Shown here piece after piece: positions 15,207 to 23,154 of a stretch of DNA of 44,186 nucleotides (position 1 is its first letter; each line of letters opens with the position of its first letter). The stretch lies in the NCBI GenBank assembly GCA_944327365.1, contig CALVHI010000004.1, positions 1 to 44,186 on the forward strand, read 5' to 3'. The stretch comes from an uncultured Bacilli bacterium (GTDB lineage Bacteria; Bacillota_I; Bacilli_A; RF39; UBA660). The notes beneath the pieces were generated by a model. It ran no database searches, was not told the origin of the DNA, and worked only from the letters and a program-made list of their open reading frames with translations. Both the position numbers and the translations under genes were made by a program.

Positions 15207-17834
15207 TTATTTACCAGCTTTAATGGTAGCTTGTGCAGTAGCAAGCCTAGCAATTGGCACACGATATGGGCTACAAGACACATAATCAAGTCCAACCCTT
15301 TCACAGAACTCAATACTAGCAGGATCGCCCCCATGTTCACCACATACACCTAAATGAATATCACTTCTAGTCTTTCTTCCTTTTTCTGTGGCAATACGAA
15401 TAAGCTCGCCTACTCCCTCTGTATCTAATTTAGCAAAAGGATCACTTTCAAATATTTGGTTTTTATAATAATCATTTAAGAATTTACCTGCATCATCTCT
15501 TGAGAAACCATAAGTCATTTGAGTTAAATCATTAGTTCCAAAAGAGAAGAATTCTGCATATTCTGAGAGTTTATCAGCAGTTAAAGCAGCCCTAGGTATT
15601 TCAATCATTGTTCCAACATGATAAGTGATATCACTACCAGTCTCTTTAATTAACTTATCTGCTTCTTCTACAATAATATCCCGAACGAATTTAAGCTCTT
15701 TTACATCCCCAACTAAAGGAATCATAATCTCCGGAGTTGCTTTAAGCCCCTCTTTTCCTACATTAATTGCAGCTTCAATCACTGCTCTTGTTTGCATTCT
15801 GGCAATTTCCGGATAAGTAACCGCTAGTCTACAACCTCTATGTCCCATCATAGGATTAAATTCTTTTAAAGATTCAATTCGTTTTTTTAATGCTTCAAAG
15901 CTCATACCAAGAGCTTCTGCTAAAGGTTTAATTTCTTCATCAGTGTGTGGTAAGAATTCATGTAAAGGTGGATCTAAAAGACGAATAGTAACACTATATG
16001 GAGCCATTGCTTTAAATAATTCTTCAAAATCTCCTCTTTGATAAGGTAAAATATCTTCCAAAGCTTTCTCTCTTTGAGAAAGACTCTCTGCCGTAATCAT
16101 CTTTCTAAAATTAAATATTCTATCACTTTCAAAGAACATATGCTCAGTCCGGCATAACCCAATACCTTCTGCTCCAAACTTACGAGCCTGCTTAGCATCT
16201 TTAGGTGTATCAGCATTGGTACGAACTTTCATTCTTCTTGCTTCATCAGCCCAAGTCATAAATGTTTCAAAGTCACCACTAATATTTGGCTCTTCCGTCT
16301 TAATTAAGCCATCATAAACACAACCTGTAGAACCATCTAAACTAATTTCATCGCCTTCATGATAAACCTTACCACTCTTAGTAGTAAGTGTATTCGCTTC
16401 TTCATCAATAATTAAATCTCCACATCCAGATACACAGCATCTACCCATACCTCGAGCAACAACTGCAGCATGGCTAGTCATTCCCCCACGAATCGTTAAA
16501 ATTCCTTCCGCATGATTCATACCTTCGATATCTTCAGGAGATGTTTCAAGTCTTACTAAAATTGTTTTTTCACCCATTTTAGAATGTTCCGTTACACTTT
16601 CTGCTGAAAAATAAATCTTACCAGCTCCAGCTCCTGGAGATGCAGCAAGACCAGTGGCAATCACTTCGCCATTTTTTAGAGCATCTGCATTAAATGTTGG
16701 ATGAAGTAAGCTATCGAGTTGTTTTGGTTCAACTTTTAAAAGAGCTTCTTCTTTGGTAATTAATCCTTCACTTACCATATCAACAGCAATTTTTAAGGCA
16801 GCAGTCGCGGTTCTCTTACCATTTCTCGTTTGAAGCATAAATAAATGTCCATCTTCAATAGTAAATTCCATATCTTGCATATCTTTATAATGATTTTCAA
16901 GTGTTTTCGCAATTTTAGCAAACTCTTTATATACCTCTGGCATCGTATCCTCAAGTTTACTAATAGGTTCCGGAGTACGAATGCCTGCAACAACATCTTC
17001 TCCTTGTGCATTAATTAAATATTCACCATAAAGTTTAGCCTCACCTGTTGCCGGGTTTCTAGTAAATGCTACCCCTGTACCTGAATTATTGCCACGATTA
17101 CCATAAACCATTTCTTGAACATTTACCGCCGTACCCCAACTAGATGGAATATCATTCATTCTTCGGTAATAAATAGCTCGCTCATTATTCCAACTTCTAA
17201 ATACAGCAGTAACTGCTTCAATAAGCTGAATTCTAGGGTCTTGTGGAAAATCTTCATGAGCAATTTCCTTATAAATCTTTTTAAATTCATCAGTTACTTC
17301 CACCATATCAAGAGCAGTTAAATCCGTATCAAATTTAACACCTTTTTCTTTTTTAATTTCATCTAAGCGTCGCTCAAAACTTGATTTTGGATAACCCTTA
17401 ACTACATCTGCAAACATTTGAATAAATCTGCGATAAGAATCATATACAAATCTCTTATTGTTTGTTACTTCCGTAAATCCCTCTGCTACTTCATCATTCA
17501 TACCTAAATTAAGAACTGTATCCATCATACCAGGCATACTAGCACGAGCTCCACTTCTTACACTAACTAAGAGTGGGTTTTTCTTATCACCAAACGTTTT
17601 ACCAGTAATACCCTCTAATTCTTCTAATTTAGCATAAATTTCCTTTTTAATTTCTTCATCTAATACTTCTTTATCTTCATAATACTTATTACAAGCTTCC
17701 GTTGTAACAGTAAAACCTCTTGGAACTGGAAGTCCAAGACCAGTCATTTCTGCTAAATTAGCACCCTTACCCCCTAATAGTTCTTTCATATCTTTATTAC
17801 CTTCCAAGAAAAGGTATACATATTTTTTCTTCAT
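15207..17834 (-). CDS. ppdK: Pyruvate, phosphate dikinase
   Basis: Interconverts pyruvate, ATP and phosphate with phosphoenolpyruvate, AMP and pyrophosphate. In anaerobes it often runs toward ATP in a PPi-saving glycolysis. The 875-residue protein shows all three domains: an ATP-grasp N-terminus (GGKGANLAEMTGLGLPVPRG and SVRSGARASMPGMMDTVLNLG), the phosphohistidine loop GGMTSHAAVVARGMG (His near 455), and the PEP/pyruvate barrel with GTNDLTQM and catalytic Cys in GVCGEHGGDP. It has its own promoter, AGGAGG and terminator. It lies near ackA, a second substrate-level ATP-forming enzyme. No PPDK regulatory protein gene is seen in the window. Confidence 0.98.
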   Translation of the reverse strand: MKKKYVYLFLEGNKDMKELLGGKGANLAEMTGLGLPVPRGFTVTTEACNKYYEDKEVLDEEIKKEIYAKLEELEGITGKTFGDKKNPLLVSVRSGARASMPGMMDTVLNLGMNDEVAEGFTEVTNNKRFVYDSYRRFIQMFADVVKGYPKSSFERRLDEIKKEKGVKFDTDLTALDMVEVTDEFKKIYKEIAHEDFPQDPRIQLIEAVTAVFRSWNNERAIYYRRMNDIPSSWGTAVNVQEMVYGNRGNNSGTGVAFTRNPATGEAKLYGEYLINAQGEDVVAGIRTPEPISKLEDTMPEVYKEFAKIAKTLENHYKDMQDMEFTIEDGHLFMLQTRNGKRTATAALKIAVDMVSEGLITKEEALLKVEPKQLDSLLHPTFNADALKNGEVIATGLAASPGAGAGKIYFSAESVTEHSKMGEKTILVRLETSPEDIEGMNHAEGILTIRGGMTSHAAVVARGMGRCCVSGCGDLIIDEEANTLTTKSGKVYHEGDEISLDGSTGCVYDGLIKTEEPNISGDFETFMTWADEARRMKVRTNADTPKDAKQARKFGAEGIGLCRTEHMFFESDRIFNFRKMITAESLSQREKALEDILPYQRGDFEELFKAMAPYSVTIRLLDPPLHEFLPHTDEEIKPLAEALGMSFEALKKRIESLKEFNPMMGHRGCRLAVTYPEIARMQTRAVIEAAINVGKEGLKATPEIMIPLVGDVKELKFVRDIIVEEADKLIKETGSDITYHVGTMIEIPRAALTADKLSEYAEFFSFGTNDLTQMTYGFSRDDAGKFLNDYYKNQIFESDPFAKLDTEGVGELIRIATEKGRKTRSDIHLGVCGEHGGDPASIEFCERVGLDYVSCSPYRVPIARLATAQATIKAGK

Positions 17835-17852
17835 ATATCCTCCTATTTATCC

Positions 17853-17881
17853 ATTATAACATGATCAAATCATAACTACAA
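17853..17881 (-). promoter_or_regulatory. Promoter of ppdK
   Basis: TTGTAG (17876-17881), 17-base spacer and a perfect TATAAT (17853-17858). AGGAGG (17839-17844) then precedes the start at 17834. Confidence 0.8.
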
Positions 17882-17911
17882 TAAGCTAGCTAAAAACTTG
17901 ACAAAATTTAT

Positions 17912-17936
17912 CAAAAAACTCATCAAAATGATGAGC
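17912..17936 (-). terminator. Terminator of the ackA-DHH operon
   Basis: Perfect seven-base stem CTCATCA/TGATGAG with a three-base loop, followed by a T run on the minus strand. It abuts the stop codon of the DHH gene. Confidence 0.85.
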
Positions 17937-18916
17937 TATAAATTACTAATACTTGCTCGCTTATATTCCTCACATAGACAATCTAATTCATGAATAAAAG
18001 CATCAATCTCTTCTTTGCTAGTTATTCTAGCACCACTCGCATATTTATGCCCTCCACCATGATAATGGCTTGCCACTTCATTAATTATTGGCCCATGAGA
18101 GCGAATGCTTACTTTATAAACTTGATTTTTTACATCTTCTGTAATAAAAGTCCAAACACTAACCTCACGAATAAAGTTAAAATGATTAATAAGATTAGCC
18201 GGAGTAGCTAAATCAACATGATATTCACGAATTATATCACTCGGTATAATAATATATCCTAAACCATTATCTGTAACTTTCATATTCATTGCCAAATACC
18301 CTTGAAATCTTACTTCATCAAGACTACGATCATATAAATAACTATATAAAGAAGTAAAATCAAGTTTTGTTTTTTCAATCAATTTATGAACAATTAAAAA
18401 TGTTTCATTTGTAGTATAAGGAAGTAAAAAACGATCACTATCTGAAACTATTCCTAAATAAAGATTACTTGCAATCTTAGTATCTAACTTAAGAGGCGAA
18501 TTCAAAAGAAGTTGTGCGATCATTTGACAAGTAGAACAACTTGTCTCATCCGTCCAATCAACAGATCCTTTAATATCTTCAGCTGGATGATGATCAATTT
18601 TCATAATTTCCTTATATTCTAAACCTTCAATTCCATCTACTCTTAATATATTAGGAACATCTAAAACTATTAATAAACAATCTTTAAAATGAATAGTATC
18701 TATTTTATCTAAAATACCATAATATTTAAATTTAGATACACCAAGTCCTACGGCAACAACTTCTTTTTCAGGAAAAGTAAGACGAATAGAATCACGAAGA
18801 GCAATCGTAGAAGCAATAGCATCAGGATCAGGTCCTACATGGCGAGCAATAACAATCTGATGATATTCTTTTATCTTTTTGTATACTTTTTTTACCATAT
18901 GATTAATGGGTACCAC
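17936..18916 (-). CDS. DHH/DHHA1 phosphoesterase (NrnA-like oligoribonuclease / pAp phosphatase)
   Basis: Manganese phosphoesterase of the DHH family, 326 residues. The first metal site is IARHVGPDPDAIAS, the DHH motif reads MKIDHHPA, and the DHHA1 domain ends with the substrate loop HYHGGGHKYASGA. Relatives such as B. subtilis NrnA degrade short RNA and pAp, others cleave cyclic dinucleotide products. The window gives no way to choose, and no GGDEF-like or transmembrane segments are present, so it is not GdpP. It lies 4 bases after ackA. The start is unclear: AAGGGGGTGGT, an almost full Shine-Dalgarno match, overlaps the GTG at 18916. The real start may be ATT (18907) or ATG (18898). Confidence 0.88.
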   Translation of the reverse strand: MVPINHMVKKVYKKIKEYHQIVIARHVGPDPDAIASTIALRDSIRLTFPEKEVVAVGLGVSKFKYYGILDKIDTIHFKDCLLIVLDVPNILRVDGIEGLEYKEIMKIDHHPAEDIKGSVDWTDETSCSTCQMIAQLLLNSPLKLDTKIASNLYLGIVSDSDRFLLPYTTNETFLIVHKLIEKTKLDFTSLYSYLYDRSLDEVRFQGYLAMNMKVTDNGLGYIIIPSDIIREYHVDLATPANLINHFNFIREVSVWTFITEDVKNQVYKVSIRSHGPIINEVASHYHGGGHKYASGARITSKEEIDAFIHELDCLCEEYKRASISNL

Positions 18917-18920
18917 CCCC

Positions 18921-20117
18921 TTATTTAATTAAATCATAAGTATCCAAGGCTATCATAAGTTCTTCATTTGTAGGAACAACATAAACACTAACCTTAGACT
19001 CATCACTAGAAATAATTCCTTCATTTACATCTAAATAACTAGCAATCTTCATATTTTTATCATGATCAACATAAATTCCTAAACAATTTAATTTATTAAC
19101 AATTTCTTCTCTAAATTCTCTAGCATTTTCACCAAGTCCCGCGGTAAAAACTAAAGCATCTACTTTACCATCTAATTCTACATAATATTTAGCAATATAA
19201 TCAACTATACGATTAACATACATATTATTAGCAAGTATTGCATCATGATTTCCTTCCGCCATAGCTGATTCAATATCTCTATGATCACTAAATTTTCCAC
19301 TTAAACCAAATAAACCACTTTTCTTATTTAAAATCGTATCTACTTCTTTAATTGATTCTCCTGTTTTTTCCATATAATAAGGAATCACTGAATAATCAAT
19401 ATCCCCTGAACGTGTTCCCATAATCAAACCAGCATTCGGAGTAAATCCCATTGTTGTATCAAAACTTTTACCATCTTTAATCGCACAAATACTTCCACCA
19501 CTACCAATATGACAGCTGATAATATTTATATCGTTCTTACCTAATTTTTCTTGCATAATTTTAGTAATATATTTATGGCTTGTTCCATGAAACCCATATT
19601 TACGAATTTGCAAGTCTTTATACCAAGATAGTGGCACTGAATATAAATATTGTTCTTCCCCCATTGTTTGATGGAATGCTGTATCAAAAACACCTACCAT
19701 CGGTACATTTGGCAATACTTCTCTAAAAGCTTCTACTCCTAAAATATTAGCTGGATTATGTAGAGGAGCTAAACTAGATAATTCACTAACGGTATGAAGT
19801 ACATCATCATCTATTACAACACTAGATGCATATTTATCTCCACCATGAACCAAACGATGCCCAATACCATTAATTTCTTCTAATGATGTAATAATCTTAT
19901 TATCTAATAACTCTTTCATTAATAATTGAATAGCATCTTTATGATCTTTCATATCACTTTCTTTTTTTATCTTCTCTCCATTAATTTTAATACTATAGAT
20001 TCCTCCACTTAAACCTATTTTTTCAAAATTTCCACTAATTAATTCTTTTTGCTCTGGAAGTTCAATCATATTAAATTTCAAAGATGAACTACCTGCATTT
20101 ACTGTTAATATTTTCAT
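18921..20117 (-). CDS. ackA: Acetate kinase
   Basis: Forms ATP and acetate from acetyl phosphate, the last step of the Pta-Ack pathway. The sequence opens with ILTVNAGSSSLKF. Further conserved blocks are GHRLVHGG, GFHGTSHKYI with an active-site His, CHIGSGGSICAIKDGKS, GTRSGDID and FTAGLGENA. At 398 residues it is family length. GAGGAA precedes the start. Its promoter appears to overlap the terminator of the upstream InlB-repeat gene. pta is not in the window. Confidence 0.98.
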   Translation of the reverse strand: MKILTVNAGSSSLKFNMIELPEQKELISGNFEKIGLSGGIYSIKINGEKIKKESDMKDHKDAIQLLMKELLDNKIITSLEEINGIGHRLVHGGDKYASSVVIDDDVLHTVSELSSLAPLHNPANILGVEAFREVLPNVPMVGVFDTAFHQTMGEEQYLYSVPLSWYKDLQIRKYGFHGTSHKYITKIMQEKLGKNDINIISCHIGSGGSICAIKDGKSFDTTMGFTPNAGLIMGTRSGDIDYSVIPYYMEKTGESIKEVDTILNKKSGLFGLSGKFSDHRDIESAMAEGNHDAILANNMYVNRIVDYIAKYYVELDGKVDALVFTAGLGENAREFREEIVNKLNCLGIYVDHDKNMKIASYLDVNEGIISSDESKVSVYVVPTNEELMIALDTYDLIK

Positions 20118-20140
20118 AAATTCCTCTTTTCTATAAAACT

Positions 20141-20169
20141 ATTATACAAAAAAAAAGAATAGATTTCCA
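20141..20169 (-). promoter_or_regulatory. Promoter of ackA lying within the upstream terminator
   Basis: TGGAAA (20164-20169), exactly 17 bases, then TATAAT (20141-20146). The -35 box falls in the loop of the weak terminator hairpin of the InlB-repeat gene. Confidence 0.6.
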
Positions 20170-20180
20170 TCCCTTTTTTT
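20150..20180 (-). terminator. Weak terminator of the InlB-repeat gene
   Basis: An imperfect hairpin (AAAG-GGAT/ATCT-CTTT with a bulge and loop GGAA) followed by nine T. The T run is convincing, the stem is weak. Confidence 0.45.
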
Positions 20181-20183
20181 AAT

Positions 20184-20894
20184 TTATCCTGTTTTCCAAA
20201 AAGCTATTAATGTAACATCATCATAGATTGGTTCATTAAATAAAAATTCTTCCCCGTCTTTAAACCACCCTATAAACTGATACCCTTCTCTTGTAGGCTC
20301 TTTAGACATTTTAGCAAGACTTCCTTTTTTAATAACTAAATCTTCAATTTCGCTTCCTCCCTTAGTATCAAAATGAATGGTGGCGAAACTTTCTTCTTTC
20401 TTTTTATAACTAGCTACAAACACCATATTCTGATGAATTTCATCATCAAACATAAAGGGTTGATTATGATAAAACCAACCCATAAATTCATAACCATCTT
20501 TATAAGCTTTAGGAATATCTTTTAAAGTTTCGCTTTCATTAACAATAATTGGTTCAATTTTATTACCACCTAAAGTATCAAATGATAATTTATAAGTTAT
20601 CTTTTCTTCTTTTTGCCAATGAGCTGTTAAAGTAATATTAGAGTCAACTTTTTGATCAAAATCAAACAAATTTTCCCCTAAATACCAGCCCATAAATTTG
20701 TAGTCATCTCTAGTTGGGTCATCTGGTTTATTAACTTTTTCTTTTAATCCTGTTTTTATAGGTTCTACTATACTTCCCCCATTAGAATTAAAAATTACCT
20801 GATATCCATCTTTTACTAAATAAAAATAAATACCACTACCTAATAAGACGACAAGAAGGAAAATGAAGATACCAGTTTTAAAAACATACCACAT
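20184..20894 (-). CDS. Membrane-anchored protein with three InlB B-repeats
   Basis: Predicted surface protein of 236 residues. An N-terminal membrane helix (about residues 7-27) anchors three tandem InlB B-repeat (Flg_new/Listeria-Bacteroides) modules of about 65 residues. Each has the pattern of a strand with a GG turn (NSNGGS, DTLGGN, DTKGGS), a block such as PTRDDYKFMGWY, then an F-rich strand and a T/V-L-x-A-x-W ending. These beta-grasp modules are common on Gram-positive surfaces, with poorly defined binding roles. It begins about 42 bases after ftsW. There is no sorting signal; the N-terminal helix is the likely anchor. Confidence 0.88.
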   Translation of the reverse strand: MWYVFKTGIFIFLLVVLLGSGIYFYLVKDGYQVIFNSNGGSIVEPIKTGLKEKVNKPDDPTRDDYKFMGWYLGENLFDFDQKVDSNITLTAHWQKEEKITYKLSFDTLGGNKIEPIIVNESETLKDIPKAYKDGYEFMGWFYHNQPFMFDDEIHQNMVFVASYKKKEESFATIHFDTKGGSEIEDLVIKKGSLAKMSKEPTREGYQFIGWFKDGEEFLFNEPIYDDVTLIAFWKTG

Positions 20895-20936
20895 AAAACC
20901 ACCATTATTATTATAAGAAAGAGCATAAAAAACATA

Positions 20937-22022
20937 CTATTTTCTACTAATATTCAATATAATTCCGATACTAATCATACTCATAAGTAAACTAGAGCCT
21001 CCATAAGAAAAGAATGGGAGAGTTACTCCTGTAACAGGAATTAAACCAACAACAACAGCTAAATTAAGACTAGCTTGAATAAATATTCCAAAAGCAAGCC
21101 CAAATACCAAATATTTAGAAAACAAATCATTGCATTTAAGAGCAATCTTAACCATTCGATAAAAAATAAAGAAGAAAAAGCCACACACAATAAGTACACC
21201 CAAAAAGCCAAATTCTTCACTAATGATGGAAAAAATAAAATCAGTTTGAGGTTCAGGTAAATAAAAATGTTTTTGTCTTGAATTTAAAAAGCCTTGCCCT
21301 AAAAGTCCTCCTGGACCAATCGCATACAAGCTTTGAATAATTTGATATCCACTGCCTAAAGGATCACTCCAAGGATTTAAGAAAGATACAATTCGAGCTA
21401 TCCGATATGGTGCTGCAATAATAAGTCCAACGATTCCAACTAGTCCTAAAACTCCTAACTTAATAAAAAAAGATATTTTTAAACCCGATGCAAAAATAAG
21501 AGCAATTAAAGTAAGAGCCATTACCATTGCCGTACCAAAATCAGGCTCTAGCATTATAAGAGCAAAAAATATAGCAATGACCAAAAAAATTGGAAGCGCT
21601 CCTTTTTTAACCTCCTGCATATTCTTCTCATTGCGAGCTAAATACTTCGCCGTAAAGATAATTAAACCTAATTTAGCAAATTCACTAGGTTGGATCCCTA
21701 AGCCCCCTATGCCAAACCAACTTCTGCTCCCATTTCGTATTGTTCCAATCCCGGGTATTAATACTAATATAAGCAAAATAAAACAAGCAAGTAAAGTCAT
21801 GTTAGCGCGTTTCTTTAAAAAAGATAAATTCATTTTACTACAAAATAACATTACAAATATTCCAATTACAAAAAACAAACTTTGTTGTTTTACATATTTT
21901 AAAGAATCAGCATACTTAAATTCTGCCCAAATACTACTTGATGAATAGATCATAATTATCCCAAAAATACTGATAAGGATTACACTAATAAAAAGATAAT
22001 AATCGATATGGTGCTTTTTCAC
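20937..22022 (-). CDS. ftsW: FtsW/SpoVE-family peptidoglycan glycosyltransferase (SEDS)
   Basis: Polytopic SEDS protein that polymerises lipid II at the septum together with a class B PBP. About ten membrane helices are seen. Signature blocks are GSRSWFGIGGLGIQPSEFAKL, EPDFGTA, the loop with FLNPWSDPLGSGYQIIQSLYAIGPGG, and YLPEPQTDFIFSIISEEFGF holding the conserved Asp. It ends with the FFSYGGSSL motif. The GTG start at 22022 is chosen because AGGTGA lies 6 bases before it; a TTG two codons earlier is directly against that site. The upstream order PBP-mraY-ftsW is a shortened dcw cluster. The probable partner is the PBP at 23155. Confidence 0.95.
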   Translation of the reverse strand: MKKHHIDYYLFISVILISIFGIIMIYSSSSIWAEFKYADSLKYVKQQSLFFVIGIFVMLFCSKMNLSFLKKRANMTLLACFILLILVLIPGIGTIRNGSRSWFGIGGLGIQPSEFAKLGLIIFTAKYLARNEKNMQEVKKGALPIFLVIAIFFALIMLEPDFGTAMVMALTLIALIFASGLKISFFIKLGVLGLVGIVGLIIAAPYRIARIVSFLNPWSDPLGSGYQIIQSLYAIGPGGLLGQGFLNSRQKHFYLPEPQTDFIFSIISEEFGFLGVLIVCGFFFFIFYRMVKIALKCNDLFSKYLVFGLAFGIFIQASLNLAVVVGLIPVTGVTLPFFSYGGSSLLMSMISIGIILNISRK

Positions 22023-22050
22023 AAACAATCACCTAACAAATTTTATGATG

Positions 22051-22078
22051 TAAAAAAAAATGTAGAACTTCTACATTT
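22051..22078 (-). terminator. Terminator-like hairpin between mraY and ftsW
   Basis: Stem AAATGTAG/CTACATTT with a five-base loop and nine T on the minus strand, overlapping the mraY stop. The ftsW start is less than 30 bases beyond it and no strong promoter intervenes, so it may attenuate rather than stop transcription. Confidence 0.75.
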
Positions 22079-23069
22079 ATAGCCAAACTCCATAAGTTAT
22101 GGCAGCCATAGCAAGGATTAAACCTGCTACCCAAAAATATCTTACAATATCTTGTTCATTCATTCCCATGACTTCAAAATGATGATGGAGTGGAGCTCTT
22201 TTAAACACTTTTTTATGAAACTTACGAATAGCAATAATTTGAATTAGACTACTTAGTGTTTCAATTACAAATACGCCACCAATAACTGCAAGAGATAACT
22301 CGTGTCTTGTAATAATAGCAATAGTTGCAAGGGCTGCTCCTAAAGATAAAGAACCTAAATCGCCCATAAACACTTTAGCTGGATGAGCATTAAATACTAA
22401 AAAGCCCATTAATGCTCCTGCTATAATAAAACAAAATATAGCGACTTCCTGATATCCTTCCATCCATCCTGCATTCCAAGAAATAAGACCAAAAGCAAAG
22501 AAAGCTATGGCACTAAGACCCCCTGCTAAACCATCTAACCCATCTGTAATATTAACAGCATTAGAGCTCCCTACTAACAAGAATAAGATAAATAAGCCAA
22601 AAGTCCAACCAAGAGGAATTGTAATCCCTAAACTCGAGATAACTAAATCAGACTGTCCACCATTGCTCATAAAAATATAGAAGAAAATAAGAGCAATAAT
22701 CATTTGAATTAAGAGTTTAGCGAGTATACTGAGTCCTTTATTGTTATGATACTTTATTTTTAAATAATCATCTATAAATCCAAGTAATGCATAAGACAAA
22801 AATACAAATACTAAAATAATCAAATTATAAGAAATTTCTATACTATCATTAAAATATAAAAGTATTAAAGCAACAATCGTAGGAATAATAAAGATTAATC
22901 CACCCATGGTAGGAGTTCCTTCTTTTTTTAAGTGCCGTTCTCCAATATAATGACTAACATATTGCCCAATATGAAAGCGTCTTAAAATTGGAATTAATAT
23001 AACACCTGTAATAATTGCTAAAATAAAACCTAATAAAAGAGCCATTGCCGCTTTAGCAAGTATTAACAT
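22077..23069 (-). CDS. mraY: Phospho-N-acetylmuramoyl-pentapeptide-transferase
   Basis: Transfers phospho-MurNAc-pentapeptide to undecaprenyl phosphate to make lipid I, at the inner face of the membrane. It is 330 residues with about ten helices. Diagnostic motifs are KKEGTPTMGG, the aspartate motif LGFIDDYLK, NAVNITDGLDGLAGG, VFMGDLGSLSLG and the histidine motif APLHHHFE. The start follows AGAGGTGG. murF and murD, usual dcw neighbours, are absent on either side. Confidence 0.98.
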   Translation of the reverse strand: MLILAKAAMALLLGFILAIITGVILIPILRRFHIGQYVSHYIGERHLKKEGTPTMGGLIFIIPTIVALILLYFNDSIEISYNLIILVFVFLSYALLGFIDDYLKIKYHNNKGLSILAKLLIQMIIALIFFYIFMSNGGQSDLVISSLGITIPLGWTFGLFILFLLVGSSNAVNITDGLDGLAGGLSAIAFFAFGLISWNAGWMEGYQEVAIFCFIIAGALMGFLVFNAHPAKVFMGDLGSLSLGAALATIAIITRHELSLAVIGGVFVIETLSSLIQIIAIRKFHKKVFKRAPLHHHFEVMGMNEQDIVRYFWVAGLILAMAAITYGVWL

Positions 23070-23091
23070 AACCCACCTCTTCCTTTAGTCT

Positions 23092-23097
23092 ATTATA
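23092..23097 (-). promoter_or_regulatory. Possible -10 box upstream of mraY
   Basis: A TATAAT lies about 25 bases before the mraY start in an 85-base gap after the PBP gene. No recognisable -35 is seen at 17 bases. Confidence 0.35.
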
Positions 23098-23154
23098 CTA
23101 CTTATTATGGTAAATTACTTCATTTATAATTCGATTTGACACCAAAGTTTACGA

